Both the position numbers and the translations under genes were made by a program. The notes under the pieces were generated by a model that saw nothing but the letters and a program-made list of their open reading frames with translations, did not search any database and had not been told where the DNA came from. From Synechococcus sp. JA-2-3B'a(2-13) (lineage in GTDB: Bacteria; Cyanobacteriota; Cyanobacteriia; Thermostichales; Thermostichaceae), in contig NC_007776.1 of the NCBI RefSeq assembly GCF_000013225.1, positions 2,796,501 through 2,860,500 on the forward strand: DNA of 64,000 bases, in the 5' to 3' direction. This document shows positions 16,338 through 25,657 of this stretch, piece after piece (position 1 is the stretch's first letter; every line of letters starts with the position of its first letter).

Positions 16338-17030
16338 TCAGCGCCTGGTCAGGGTAGTCATCCCCCCGAGGCGCTCAGCCGCCAACAGGTGTAGGGCAGC
16401 GCGGGCGGAGTAGCGGGCAGCTTTGCTACGGCTGTAGTCGGCGAAGGTGTAGCTGCTGGGATCCGTATTCACGTTGCTCAACAGGTTCTGCACTTGATTC
16501 TGCAGGTCAGAGACGCTGCCGGAGTTGATGTTGGCGAAGGCCATCTCCGCTTGCAGCCGGCTGAGGTACTCCTGAGCCCGGAAAGGGGCCTCGAAGAAGG
16601 AACGGCCAGGGCGGCCCATAAAACCCAGCTCCGCCTCATAGAGAACTTTGGCTGCTTTGGCTAAGTTTTCCGCTGCTTTGGCCTGCTCGCGGGCGGCGAA
16701 GAAGTTCCCCGCCTCAAGTGAGGCTTGGGCGTTGGTGAAACTCTCCTGGCCGTGTTCCAAAAGGCGGGCAGCCTCTGGGGAAGACCCCCGCTGAGAGAGG
16801 AAGCTGGCTTCGGCCAGGTGTCGCTGCGCCTTAGCCAGATCGCGGCTGGCTCGCTCAAGATCCCGCGGGCGCTGCCAAGTTGGCTGTACCTGAAGGGGAG
16901 CTGTGGCTTCAGGAGCAGAGCGTCTGCCCCGCTGGGCTTGCGCCGGGGATCCCAGCACCAGGGGGGTGAGCAGAGCCAAAATCAGCAGAGAACAACCCAG
17001 AGCGCGAGCAAAAGAGGAACGAATCGTCAT
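16338..17030 (-). CDS. Exported helical hypothetical protein linked to the two-component operon
   Basis: 230 residues with an N-terminal signal peptide (residues ~1-33: basic MTIRSSFARAL, hydrophobic core LLILALLTPLVL, cleavage likely after AQA). The mature part is helical and alanine-rich (AAREQAKAAENLAKAAKVLYEAEL), with a C-terminal SKAARYSARAALHLL. No family is recognised. Its start overlaps the histidine kinase stop by four bases (ATGA), so the three genes RR-HK-this protein form a coupled operon. It may be a periplasmic partner or output of the sensor; this is inference from context. Confidence 0.75.
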   Translation of the reverse strand: MTIRSSFARALGCSLLILALLTPLVLGSPAQAQRGRRSAPEATAPLQVQPTWQRPRDLERASRDLAKAQRHLAEASFLSQRGSSPEAARLLEHGQESFTNAQASLEAGNFFAAREQAKAAENLAKAAKVLYEAELGFMGRPGRSFFEAPFRAQEYLSRLQAEMAFANINSGSVSDLQNQVQNLLSNVNTDPSSYTFADYSRSKAARYSARAALHLLAAERLGGMTTLTRR

Positions 17031-18553
17031 TGGTCATAGACTCCAATCGACAGGACAAGCCGGTTTGGGTTATCGCGGCTCATCTTGAGAATGGCGGAGA
17101 AAAATGACGTTGAAGATGACAAGGGCAGCTCTACCGTAAATATCGATCCCTCTCCCACTTGGCTGGCCACTCGCAGGGATCCCCGATGGGCGGTGACGAT
17201 CTGCTGGGACAAGGCCAGGCCCAGACCGAACCCACCCGTATGGCGAGCACGGGTTTCATCCACCCGGTAAAACCGCTCAAACAGATGGGGCAGATGCTCG
17301 GGGGGAATGCCAATGCCTGTATCCTTGACGTGGAGGTAAGCGCGCTGGCGCTGGCTTTCCAGGCTCACCTGCACTGTGCCGCCTGCAGGGGTGTACTGCA
17401 GGGCATTGCGCAGTAGGTTCTCGATGGCCTGCCGCAGCAGGGCAGCGTTCCCCCGCACAAGCCAACCCCCAGAAAGATCCGTCTCAGGCAGGTGGCATTG
17501 CCAGTGAAGGCCAAGGGCCTCAGCTTGGGGGCGGTATTGCTCGCTCAGCTCCTGCAACAGCGCTCGCAAATTCAGAAGCGGCAGATCCTCCAGGGGCAGG
17601 GATCCCTGCTGGCGGGCCAACTGCAGCAAGGTATCGATCAGCACGCTGAGGCGGCGGGCACCGCTCACCACCTTTTCCAGGCGAGGTTGAGCTTGTTCCG
17701 GGGCCAGCAGAGCCATTTGAGCATTGCTCATCAGGGCGGCCAGGGGGGCGCGCAACTCGTGGGAAGCATCGGCAGTGAAGCGTTGCAACTGCTCGTAGGA
17801 GCGACGAATCGGCTGCATCGCCAGCCCCCCCAAGATCCAGCCGGCCCCGCCGATCAACGCCAGCGTCAGCGGGATCCCGATCCCCAACCCCCAGCGCAAG
17901 CGACCCAGGGTAAGTTGCAGCGGTTCCAGGGGCACCGCCAGTTGCAAGTAGCCCAGTAGCTTTTCCTCCTGCTGCACCGGCAGCGTGAGCTGGCGCAACA
18001 GTAAGCCGCTCTCTCCTTCCACCGTTTGGAAACCCAGTTGGAGATGGTGAGGCGGGCCATCCAAGTCAAACAGCTCCAGAGGAGGCCGGGATCCCGTGTA
18101 CTGGCGCAGGGATCCCAAGCTTTCCCTTCCGGTGCCGGGAGCAGGATCGAACCAGCGCACATAGGCCAAGTGATGGTCGAGGGGTTGGGTTTTCCCCCCC
18201 AAAAAGGGCACCTCGTTCAACACCAACCGCCACTGCCCCTGGCGCAGCTCGTACTTAATGGCTGCCGCCATGATCCCGGCCTGAACCTGCAGCTCCTCGT
18301 CAAAAGCCTGCAACTGGTTCTCCACTTCCAAGCGGTAGAAGACGGCGGCAAACACCAGCAGGATCCCCCCCATGACCCCGGCAAAGCTGCGGGCCAAGCG
18401 ACGGCGGCTGTGGTGAAACACCAGGGATCCCGTCCCTCTTGTCGCAGCCTTCTGCCCCAGGTGCGGCTGAAGGGGGTGTGCCAGGGAAACCCAGTTCCAG
18501 CCCAGCCATGGGAGAGAATGCTTGTGTTCAGCTCTTTTCACCTCCATCGCCAC
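17027..18553 (-). CDS. Membrane sensor histidine kinase, RppB/NrsS-like
   Basis: 508 residues. Transmembrane helix 1 is at ~58-73 and helix 2 at ~231-247, bracketing a ~155-residue periplasmic sensor domain. The phosphoacceptor H265 sits in ASHELRAPLAAL, and the N box (ENLLRNALQYTP), G1 box (VKDTGIGIPPEHL) and G2 box (GGFGLGLAL) follow. The sequence layout resembles cyanobacterial RppB/NrsS kinases, which respond to redox state or nickel. The ~50-residue cytoplasmic N-terminus is longer than usual and an inner start is possible. It lies 16 bases after its response regulator. The last ~35 residues (FFSAILKMSRDNPN) trail the kinase core. Confidence 0.9.
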   Translation of the reverse strand: MAMEVKRAEHKHSLPWLGWNWVSLAHPLQPHLGQKAATRGTGSLVFHHSRRRLARSFAGVMGGILLVFAAVFYRLEVENQLQAFDEELQVQAGIMAAAIKYELRQGQWRLVLNEVPFLGGKTQPLDHHLAYVRWFDPAPGTGRESLGSLRQYTGSRPPLELFDLDGPPHHLQLGFQTVEGESGLLLRQLTLPVQQEEKLLGYLQLAVPLEPLQLTLGRLRWGLGIGIPLTLALIGGAGWILGGLAMQPIRRSYEQLQRFTADASHELRAPLAALMSNAQMALLAPEQAQPRLEKVVSGARRLSVLIDTLLQLARQQGSLPLEDLPLLNLRALLQELSEQYRPQAEALGLHWQCHLPETDLSGGWLVRGNAALLRQAIENLLRNALQYTPAGGTVQVSLESQRQRAYLHVKDTGIGIPPEHLPHLFERFYRVDETRARHTGGFGLGLALSQQIVTAHRGSLRVASQVGEGSIFTVELPLSSSTSFFSAILKMSRDNPNRLVLSIGVYDQ

Positions 18554-18569
18554 CCCCTAGAAACTGCTT

Positions 18570-19259
18570 TCATGGGTTCTCTTCTGGAGAGGCTATGCGC
18601 AGCCGGTACCCCTGGCCATACACCGATTCCAGCCAATCTTGGGCCTCCACCTCTTTTAACCGTAGCCGCAACCGCCGCACCAACGCAGCCACGGCATTGC
18701 TCTCCGGCTCACAGCCCCATTCCCACACCGCCTGCTCGATCTGGCCCCGACTGAGCACCTGGTTGGGATGGCGCATCAGGTATTCCATCAATTGAAACTC
18801 CTTGCCCGAAAGCTGTACCTGCCTCCCCTGCCGCTCTAGGGTCAGGCTGGCCAAGTGCAAGTGCAGGGATCCCAGGCTGAGGCTGTCTCCTTGCCATTGG
18901 TGGGAACGGCGTCCCAAAGCCCGCACCCGTGCCAGCAGCTCCACCAGATCCACCGGCTTGACCAAATAGTCGTCCGCCCCCGCATCCAACCCCTGCACCA
19001 CATCCGATGTTGCGTCTTTGGCAGTTAACATCAGCACCGGCGCACATCCCCCCGATTGGCGGTATTGCCGACAGAGCTGGATCCCGCTTGGCCCCGGCAG
19101 CATCCAATCCAAAATCAGGAGATCATAGGCTTTCTCCTCCATCAGCCAGGCAGCCATCTCCCCTTCCTTGGCACAGTCAACCACGTGGCCGCACTTGGAC
19201 AGGGCAGCCTGTAAAAGCTCCAACTGTTCCGGGTCGTCCTCCACCAGCAAAATTCGCAT
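18570..19259 (-). CDS. OmpR-family response regulator, RppA/NrsR-like
   Basis: 229 residues from the internal ATG 19259 (MRILLVEDDPEQ). The longer frame to 19349 is not needed. The receiver domain (1-120) has acidic pocket E7/D8/D9, phosphoacceptor D51 (LILDWMLPG), T/S near LTAKDAT and K near LVKPVD. The C-terminal winged helix (~130-225) ends with the typical VYGQGYRLR. It is the cognate partner of the kinase immediately downstream. In cyanobacteria such regulators control photosynthesis or metal efflux genes. The target here is unknown. Confidence 0.93.
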   Translation of the reverse strand: MRILLVEDDPEQLELLQAALSKCGHVVDCAKEGEMAAWLMEEKAYDLLILDWMLPGPSGIQLCRQYRQSGGCAPVLMLTAKDATSDVVQGLDAGADDYLVKPVDLVELLARVRALGRRSHQWQGDSLSLGSLHLHLASLTLERQGRQVQLSGKEFQLMEYLMRHPNQVLSRGQIEQAVWEWGCEPESNAVAALVRRLRLRLKEVEAQDWLESVYGQGYRLRIASPEENP

Positions 19260-19351
19260 CGTCCTGTGCGCCGTTGACCAAGACGGCCAGTTCCCACTGC
19301 CCAGGCTAGGATGGATCACGGAAATAGCCCTCTGCAAGGGAGAGAACAACG

Positions 19352-19735
19352 GTGGGGTGGCCCAAAATCCATCGGTGGCAAGATCTAGGGTTTGATTTTT
19401 GGCTGGTGCTGCCCTTGGCAGGGCTTCTTTTTGTGGCGGGGGGAGAGTGGGTGACGGGCCAAGCGCTGAGCCGTCCTCGCCGGCTAGAGCAACCTTTGGC
19501 GATTCGCAGCCAGCAACAAGCCACCTTGGCTCTGGATATTCTTTCCATTCAGGCGGAGATCCGCCGCTCCCGTGGCTACACTAAGGTGGAGGTGACTACC
19601 ACCAATCCCCACCTGCGCAAGCTGGAATTTGAATTTCCACAACTGGATCCAGACCAGGTGTCGGCTCAGATTGCCCAAGAGCTTGGCCTTGCTCCCGAGC
19701 AAGTGCAGCGCCTGACCCGCTATAGCTTGGACTAG
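19352..19735 (+). CDS. Small single-span membrane protein, unknown
   Basis: 127 residues from a GTG start. One transmembrane segment lies at ~13-30 (FWLVLPLAGLLFVAGG), followed by a ~90-residue soluble domain containing a basic helix (IQAEIRRSRGYTKVEVTTTNP) and a C-terminal DPDQVSAQIAQELGL pattern. It is transcribed divergently from the response regulator, with 92 bases between starts, so the pair may share a regulatory region. The function is not known. Confidence 0.65.
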   Translation: MGWPKIHRWQDLGFDFWLVLPLAGLLFVAGGEWVTGQALSRPRRLEQPLAIRSQQQATLALDILSIQAEIRRSRGYTKVEVTTTNPHLRKLEFEFPQLDPDQVSAQIAQELGLAPEQVQRLTRYSLD

Positions 19736-20031
19736 AGCATGACTCTAGTCAATAATAAGCTCAACTATACTGAAAATAATGTATAATATGTTCAGTACGG
19801 ATTACTACCAGTTGATCTTTCTGTTTACTTTCGAGTCTGCCAACATGGTAGCCAAAGCAAAGCAGAAAATTGGTAGTAAGACGACACGGAAACTGCGCTT
19901 TGGGTATTCTACTCAAAGCTTTGCGGGATACCGCCATTCTGTTTGGAAACAAACAGAATGCTATCGCTGCATAGTTGAACAGTGATGTTCAGCAGTGTTC
20001 AGCGTAAATGTATCAGACACTCCAAGTCCGT
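19736..20031. other. A+T-rich convergent gap with an unexplained hairpin
   Basis: This 296-base spacer lies between two convergent genes and is markedly more A+T-rich than the surroundings (for example AATAATGTATAATATG near 19780). It contains a perfect inverted repeat CATTCTGTTT / AAACAGAATG at 19935-19960 with a 6-base loop and no following T-run, so it is not a classic terminator. Short ORFs occur on both strands (for example 19779-19985) with no recognisable product or ribosome binding site. It could be the remnant of a mobile element or the 3' processing region of both transcripts. Confidence 0.4.
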
Positions 20032-20919
20032 TCAAAAAATGCGGGCTAACTGCTCGCAGGCAACTCTAATTTTCTCCAAGCTACCGGGATTGACCAAGCC
20101 GTAGTAGTCAAATCCATAAACTTTCCCAGTTTGGACGGCTTGCAACCGATTCCAAAAGGGGCGGGAACGGAAAAACGCCAAGGGATCCGCCGCCTCCGGG
20201 TTGACCACCAGCAGAACTTCTGGGTTGGCTTCCAGGATGCGCTCTGCCGAAAGGGTGACGTAGCCCCGAAAAGGCCCTTGGCTTTGCAAGGTAGCGGTGA
20301 GATTGTCCGCGCCAAAGCGTTCCAGCAGATCCCCGGCCCAGCTTTGCCGGTTGGGAGAAAGAATCGGCTGGGTGCCCACCAAGAGCAAGGTTTTGGGTCG
20401 AACGCGGGGCAGTTCCTGGGGCAAAAGGGATCCATACTGCCGCAGCAAGGGATCGGGATCCGCCCCCAAAGCAGCAGCCAGGGTGGCAATCGTCTCTTCC
20501 AAAGCAGCCCAACTGTCCACGCGGGTGAGGTAGGTGGGGATCCCCAGCTCCTGCAGCCGTTCTGCCAGAGCCTCGTGAAAGCCACTGGCCCCCACCACCC
20601 AGTCCGGTTGTAGGGCCACAAGCTGCTCCAGGTTGGGTTGGTTGCCCAGCCCCAGGCGGGTCAAGCCTTGGAAGCGGGGATCCTCCTCCAACAAACGACC
20701 GGCAGGGATCCCCACCAACCTATCGGGGGCCAAGCGATAGAGGATATCGGCAGTCAAGGTGGTGAGGCTGGCTACCCGACGAAAAGGACTCTGTCTCGCT
20801 GACAGGAGTGGCTCCTGAGGGATCCGACCTTGGGCTTGGGCCAAACGCCCCATTCCCCAGGCCCCCACGCTGGCCAGACCAAAGGCGAACAGTTGACGGC
20901 GAGAAAGACGAGACAGCAT
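20032..20919 (-). CDS. Periplasmic haem/iron-complex binding protein of an ABC importer
   Basis: 295 residues from ATG 20919, preceded by TTTTGGAGATTG. The N-terminus (LSRLSRRQLFAFGLASVG ... RLAQAQ) matches a twin-arginine-type signal (SRRQLF). The mature part is a BtuF/FhuD-type binding protein: a VASLTTLTADILYRL opening, LVALQPDWVVGASGF, and a C-terminal TGKVYGFDYYGLVNPGS. No lipobox is visible. It would capture the ligand delivered by the receptor and pass it to the permease. It is the last gene of the operon, 32 bases after tonB. Confidence 0.85.
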   Translation of the reverse strand: MLSRLSRRQLFAFGLASVGAWGMGRLAQAQGRIPQEPLLSARQSPFRRVASLTTLTADILYRLAPDRLVGIPAGRLLEEDPRFQGLTRLGLGNQPNLEQLVALQPDWVVGASGFHEALAERLQELGIPTYLTRVDSWAALEETIATLAAALGADPDPLLRQYGSLLPQELPRVRPKTLLLVGTQPILSPNRQSWAGDLLERFGADNLTATLQSQGPFRGYVTLSAERILEANPEVLLVVNPEAADPLAFFRSRPFWNRLQAVQTGKVYGFDYYGLVNPGSLEKIRVACEQLARIF

Positions 20920-20951
20920 AGACAATCTCCAAAACAATTCCCAAACAGCAA

Positions 20952-22283
20952 TCAATTGAGGGTGAACTGGATGGGCACCACCACCCAAGACTCGATGGGG
21001 GCGTTGTTTCTCAAGGCCGGGCTGAATTCCCACCGCTGCACCGCCTCCTGCGCTGCCCTATCCAGGGCGGGAAACCCACTGGAAGAGGCGATCTCCACCT
21101 GCTGCACCTGCCCCTGGGCATTGACCTTGGCCCGCAGCAGCACCTGCCCCTGTTGGCCGAGACGGCGAGCTTGAGGAGGGTAGGGGGGCGGAGGATTGCG
21201 ACCGGGGATCGGGCGGGCCAGGATGTCCGGCTGAGGATTGGCAGCCACTGCCGGTGGGGAGGGGCTGGGGGTGGGAGCCGCCGTTCCAGGTGTCGGGGCA
21301 AAGGAATGGAGTTGAGCTGCACCTGTCCTGCTAGGTGTCCCGGTTTCAGGATCCCTTGGCCCCAATCTGCTCTCGCTGCCGGGGGAAGGCGGAGCGGCGG
21401 CAGTCTTTACGCTGGAACGGATCCCTTGGATCAAGGGGGTAAAGCGGGGCAGAGGGGTGCTTGAGGTAACCGGGGCGGAGGTGAGTGGAGTCGCTGTAGA
21501 GGTGGGGGTAACCGCCGGAGTTGGGGTGGGCTGTTGTGGCGGAGGAGTGGGTTGCGGGGTGGCTGTCGGTAATGGGGTCAGTGGAGGAGTAGGGGTGGGT
21601 TCTGGCTTTGCCGTGGGAATGGGTGTAGGGGTCGGTGGAGGCGTAGGGGTCGGAGTTTGCAGGGCCAGCAAAGATTCAGCCTCCGGGATGGCTGGCATCT
21701 CGATCTCTTGGGGCACAGGCTCCGGTGGGGATAGATCGTCTGCAGGGGGCGATTCCGGGGCCGGGCCGGGCGGCTCTGCTGTTGGCTCTGGTGGGAGAGA
21801 TTCTATGGATTCTGAATCCGGTTCGAGCAACTGTGGCTCGGGATCCTCCAGCAAAAGCGTGACTGGGATCCGGAGTTCTGCGTCTGATAAAGGCCGGGAT
21901 CCCCACCAAGCCAGCCCCAGCAGCGCCATCAGGTGCAAGAGGAGGGAAATCAACCCCTCCCGGCGCAGCGGTCGGGGATCCCTGGCTCGCAGGTGGAGGA
22001 CGGTCCCCGGCGGATCTTCCCCCTCCTGGCAAGCTGTCCAGAGGGCAGCCCAGCTATAGCCGGCCACCCAAGCCTCTTGCAGCAGCTCCTCGGCACACTC
22101 CAGCCAGCCGCTCTCTCTTGCGCCAGCCCAAAGCCACAACGCCAACCAAGCCAGCCCCGCCTCCCAGGCCATGCCCGCCTGCTGCCAATACCACCCCTGC
22201 AGTCGCCACAAAAGCTGGGGACAGGACTTCCGAAGAAGAGAGAGGGATCCCTTGGGGGTGCGGGCAGGTGGCTCGGCAAGCAT
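20952..22283 (-). CDS. tonB: TonB energy-transducing protein with unusual N-terminal extension
   Basis: 443 residues. The C-terminal ~85 residues are a TonB domain (PYPPQARRLGQQGQVLLRAKV ... ALDRAAQEAVQRWEFSPAL). A long proline/threonine linker (about residues 165-300, PTPTPPPTPTPIPT type) would span the periplasm. The single membrane anchor is around residue 110-125 (LISLLLHLMALLGLAWW). Ahead of it are ~105 tryptophan-rich residues that ordinary TonB does not have, in the cytoplasm or partly in the membrane. TonB uses the ExbBD proton channel to power outer-membrane receptors. ExbBD is not in the window. It sits between the receptor and the binding protein, all leftward. Confidence 0.9.
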   Translation of the reverse strand: MLAEPPARTPKGSLSLLRKSCPQLLWRLQGWYWQQAGMAWEAGLAWLALWLWAGARESGWLECAEELLQEAWVAGYSWAALWTACQEGEDPPGTVLHLRARDPRPLRREGLISLLLHLMALLGLAWWGSRPLSDAELRIPVTLLLEDPEPQLLEPDSESIESLPPEPTAEPPGPAPESPPADDLSPPEPVPQEIEMPAIPEAESLLALQTPTPTPPPTPTPIPTAKPEPTPTPPLTPLPTATPQPTPPPQQPTPTPAVTPTSTATPLTSAPVTSSTPLPRFTPLIQGIRSSVKTAAAPPSPGSESRLGPRDPETGTPSRTGAAQLHSFAPTPGTAAPTPSPSPPAVAANPQPDILARPIPGRNPPPPYPPQARRLGQQGQVLLRAKVNAQGQVQQVEIASSSGFPALDRAAQEAVQRWEFSPALRNNAPIESWVVVPIQFTLN

Positions 22284-22329
22284 CGGTTAGAGCAGGATCC
22301 AGAGTAAACACGGCCTCAGGTCTTGGCCC

Positions 22330-24759
22330 CTAAAACCGGGTGGAAAAACTGAGCGCAGCATGCCGTCCCGGCTGGGCCCGCCGTTCCACTTCAGGGCCGA
22401 CAAAGAGAGAGCGGGTTTCGGAGTAGAGAAAATACTTTTCATCAAAGAGATTGAACACCCCGAAATTCAATTGCCAGTTGTCGTCCAGGTTGTAGTAGCC
22501 CAGCAGATCCACCACGGTGTAGCCCTTGGGCACAAACGGAATTTGAGGTGGAGCGTTGGGGTTCGGTTGCACTACCTCCCGTTGCGGGTCGCGGGGATCC
22601 GCCACCAGCGTGGCCACCAACCTGGCTCCCCAGATCTGGCTGGGATCGTCGTAGTGCAGTCCCAGTACTGCCGTCAGTGGCTCAATGGAAAGGAGGGGTT
22701 TGTTTTCGGTGAGGTTATCCCCCACCGCCCAGGCAAAGCTGCCATTGAGGCTCCAGCCGGTCAAATCGGGGCTGAAGAAGTACTGCCCGGTGGCTTCTAC
22801 ACCATAGATGCGGGCCCGACTGACGTTCTGGCTCTGAAAGAGAGTCACCGGTGGAGGTGGCGGGCTCCCTGGCGGGCCGGGGGGTGAAGGCTCGGATCCC
22901 ACCTCCCGGAAAGCCTCGATAAAGTCGTTGTAGGTGTTGTAGTAGGCGGCCAAGCTAAAGCTGGCCTGGGGGTAGATCCCCCGCAACCCCACTTCAAAGC
23001 CTTGGCTAGTTTCCGGTCGCAAGTTGGGATTGGAAAGGGTGCGGTAGCGGAAGAAGGGGCTGACCAGGTTGGTGAAGCCGCTGTTGATTTCGTTGTACTG
23101 AGGGGCCCGAAAACCGGTGTTGTACTGGGCCGTAAAGGTGAGGTTGGGATTAATCCTCCACACCAGGCCCACCTTGGGAGAAATGGCATCGGCAAACAGG
23201 CTGGCGGCTTCTGCCCCACTTTTCAAGAAGGCTTCGTCAGGGCTGGGGGTGAGGCGGTAGGTGTCGTAGCGGATGCCGGGGATGAGGGTAAAGTTGCCGC
23301 CCCCAAAGTCGATCTCATCTTGCAAATACAGCCCAAAGCGCACGGTATCGGAGTCGGGAAAATCTTTGGTGGGAAAAGTGTCCGGGGGGATGTTTTGGGT
23401 GACTGCCCCGGTCAGCAGGTTGGTTTGGAAGCGGTTGCGGGGACGTTCGTTGCGGGTGGTGGAGATCTCCATTCCATACACCAAGCGGTGGGAGAGATCC
23501 CCGGTTTGGAAGCGGCTCTGGGCCTGTACGCTGGCTCCCAGAATGTTGCTGACCAGCTCGTTGAAGGTATCCCGACGCACAGGCACGGGCCGACCTTGTA
23601 CCGTGAGGGTGCGTTCTTCCACGCTGGGCTCCTGGGTGCGGGCCGGCTGGTAGTAGATCTGGACGGTGGCCAGCTCAAAAGCGGGGGTATCGGGGTTGGC
23701 GTAGCGATATTCCAAGCTGAGGCGGCTGCGCTCGGTCTCAATGGTCTCCCTGAAAAAGCGGATGCCGGGATCCAGGTTGCGGGGCGAAAAGGTGGTGGTG
23801 GTGCGGTTGTGGAAGTATTCCGCCGTCAGGGTGAGGCTGTCAAAGGGACTGAAGCGATAGACCAGCTTGGCCAGAACATTGTCTCCCTCCACCGTCTGCC
23901 GATCCTTGAAACTGGGATCCGCCTGGATATCCGGCTCTCTGGCGTCGCGGCGAGTGTAGATGAGCAGGGCCTCTAAGTTATCCTGCCGACCCGCCAAGCT
24001 GAGGGTGTTGACGTACCCTTGGTTTTTGCTGTCGTACTGGCTGGACAGGCCCACATGGCTGTCCCGTTCCCCCAGCAGATCGGCTGGATCCAGGGTGGTA
24101 TAGGTCACCACACCCCCCAGCGCGTCGCTGCCGTAGAGGGTGGAGGCGGGGCCGCGGATAATTTCTACAGTTTTCAAGGCCTCCAGCTCAAAGGTATCCC
24201 GGCCAATGGTGAAGGGGCCGAAGGAAAATCGCTCCGGCTGGCGGATCCCATCCACCTGGATCAACACCCGGTTGGCGTCGAGGCCGCGGATGTTGAAGTC
24301 CTGCAGGCCGTAGCGAACGCTGCGCCGCACGCTCACCCCCGGCTCGTAGCGCACCAGATCCTGAATGTTTTGAACCAGCTCCCGCCGCAACCGCTCCCGG
24401 TCGATGACGGTAATGCTGGCGGGCGAGTCGGCCAAGGTGCGCTCGGTGCGAGTACCGGTTACGGTGACCTGTTGCAGGTTAAAGATCGGCGTGCCTTCCT
24501 GCTGGAGAGCCCGAAGCTCGGCCTGTAGCCGCTCCACCTCTGCCTGATCCCCCCGCTGGCGGGCAGCTTCGATTTGCGCCTTCAGCTCCCTAATCTGCTC
24601 TGGCAGGGTGGTCGGTGCAGGGGTGGCCTGGGCCAACAGCGGCGGAGTTGTCGAATCAGGGATCCGGGCATTGGGCTGAGCCTGGGACAGGGATCCCCAG
24701 CCCACTCCCAAACTCAACCCCAAACTCACCACCCGCCACCAACGACCGTTCATGCGCAT
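22330..24759 (-). CDS. TonB-dependent outer-membrane receptor, haem/haemoglobin-type
   Basis: 809 residues. A signal peptide is at ~1-28, then a coiled coil at ~50-88 (LPEQIRELKAQIEAARQRGDQAEVERLQ), an uncommon periplasmic extension. The plug domain starts near residue 95 (VTVTGTRTERTLADSP) with DVNIRGL-like DFNIRGLDANRVLIQVDG and EIIRGPASTLYGSDALGGVV. A 22-strand barrel follows, ending in AALSFSTRF with terminal phenylalanine. The SDALGGVVTYTTLDP stretch is typical of haem/haemoglobin receptors, but siderophore specificity cannot be excluded. Start ATG 24759 or 24753; the latter has better spacing from GAGAGG. Confidence 0.9.
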   Translation of the reverse strand: MRMNGRWWRVVSLGLSLGVGWGSLSQAQPNARIPDSTTPPLLAQATPAPTTLPEQIRELKAQIEAARQRGDQAEVERLQAELRALQQEGTPIFNLQQVTVTGTRTERTLADSPASITVIDRERLRRELVQNIQDLVRYEPGVSVRRSVRYGLQDFNIRGLDANRVLIQVDGIRQPERFSFGPFTIGRDTFELEALKTVEIIRGPASTLYGSDALGGVVTYTTLDPADLLGERDSHVGLSSQYDSKNQGYVNTLSLAGRQDNLEALLIYTRRDAREPDIQADPSFKDRQTVEGDNVLAKLVYRFSPFDSLTLTAEYFHNRTTTTFSPRNLDPGIRFFRETIETERSRLSLEYRYANPDTPAFELATVQIYYQPARTQEPSVEERTLTVQGRPVPVRRDTFNELVSNILGASVQAQSRFQTGDLSHRLVYGMEISTTRNERPRNRFQTNLLTGAVTQNIPPDTFPTKDFPDSDTVRFGLYLQDEIDFGGGNFTLIPGIRYDTYRLTPSPDEAFLKSGAEAASLFADAISPKVGLVWRINPNLTFTAQYNTGFRAPQYNEINSGFTNLVSPFFRYRTLSNPNLRPETSQGFEVGLRGIYPQASFSLAAYYNTYNDFIEAFREVGSEPSPPGPPGSPPPPPVTLFQSQNVSRARIYGVEATGQYFFSPDLTGWSLNGSFAWAVGDNLTENKPLLSIEPLTAVLGLHYDDPSQIWGARLVATLVADPRDPQREVVQPNPNAPPQIPFVPKGYTVVDLLGYYNLDDNWQLNFGVFNLFDEKYFLYSETRSLFVGPEVERRAQPGRHAALSFSTRF

Positions 24760-24823
24760 AACCTCTCAGACTCCTCAAATCCACCCCAGGAAAAACTCAC
24801 TGCAAAACCGGACAAACCCTCCC

Positions 24824-25657
24824 TCAGCACCCTGACACCGGCAGGGAGAGGAGCCTTGCTGCCGCTGGAGCTGTGCTGCGCAGGGGGCAAAGCTGTGGCC
24901 CTACCGGAGTCGAGATCCACTCCACCTCCAGGCCAAACACCTGTCGCACCCGGCTGGGGGTCAACACCGCCAAGGGAGACCCCAGGGCCTGCATCTGGCC
25001 GGATCCCAGCAAGGCAATCTGCTCGCTGTAGCGAATGGCCAAATTCAGGTCGTGCAGCACCGTAACTACCGTCAGGCCCTGCTCCTGCTTCAGCCGTTGC
25101 AACAGCTCCAGCAGCTCCAGTTGGTGGCGCAGATCCAAAAAGGTGGTGGGCTCATCCAACAGCAACACCTGCGGCTCCTGCACCAAAGCCAGCGCCAGAA
25201 AAGCCCGTTGCCGCTCTCCCCCCGAGAGGGTTTCCACCCGCCGCAGCGCCAGGGATCCCAGTCCTGCTTGCTCCAGAGCCCACTCCACCCGCTGCCGATC
25301 CGCCGGCGTCAACTGCCACGCCCACCAGGGCTGGTGGGGAGAACGCCCCAGACTCACCAATTGCCGCACCGTTAGCCCTGCCGGGAGCCGCTGCTGCTGG
25401 GGCAAAAGAGCCAACTGCCGGGCCACCTGCTTTGGAGTGAGTTGAGCGTGCAGATCCCGACCGCCCAAGTACACGCGCCCAGCTTGGGGAATCAGAACCC
25501 GACTCAACAGTCGCAGCACCGTCGATTTGCCGGAACCATTGGGGCCGACAATGCTCAGCCATTCCCCCTGTTGCACGCTGAAGCTCACCTGTCGCACCAC
25601 CGTCCGGGATCCGTAGCCCCCGCTCAAGTCCTCGACCTGCAGGATGGGCTCTCTCAT
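24824..25657 (-). CDS. ABC transporter ATPase for haem/iron-complex import
   Basis: 277 residues from ATG 25657 (MREPILQVEDLSGGYG). Walker A GPNGSGKST lies at 38-46, the Q loop at LLPQQQRL, the signature LSGGERQR, Walker B VLLLDEPT and the switch histidine in VLHDLNLA. It is of the FecE/BtuD/HmuV type. Its start overlaps the permease stop (ATGA, 25654-25657), indicating translational coupling. Frame extensions to 26023 run back through the permease and are not real. The final ~25 residues (CPLRSTAPAAARLL) go beyond the usual C-terminus. Confidence 0.93.
   Translation of the reverse strand: MREPILQVEDLSGGYGSRTVVRQVSFSVQQGEWLSIVGPNGSGKSTVLRLLSRVLIPQAGRVYLGGRDLHAQLTPKQVARQLALLPQQQRLPAGLTVRQLVSLGRSPHQPWWAWQLTPADRQRVEWALEQAGLGSLALRRVETLSGGERQRAFLALALVQEPQVLLLDEPTTFLDLRHQLELLELLQRLKQEQGLTVVTVLHDLNLAIRYSEQIALLGSGQMQALGSPLAVLTPSRVRQVFGLEVEWISTPVGPQLCPLRSTAPAAARLLSLPVSGC

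Noticed and set aside
21457-22059. Forward glycine/valine-rich ORF of 200 codons
   Set aside because: Antisense shadow of the proline/threonine linker of TonB.
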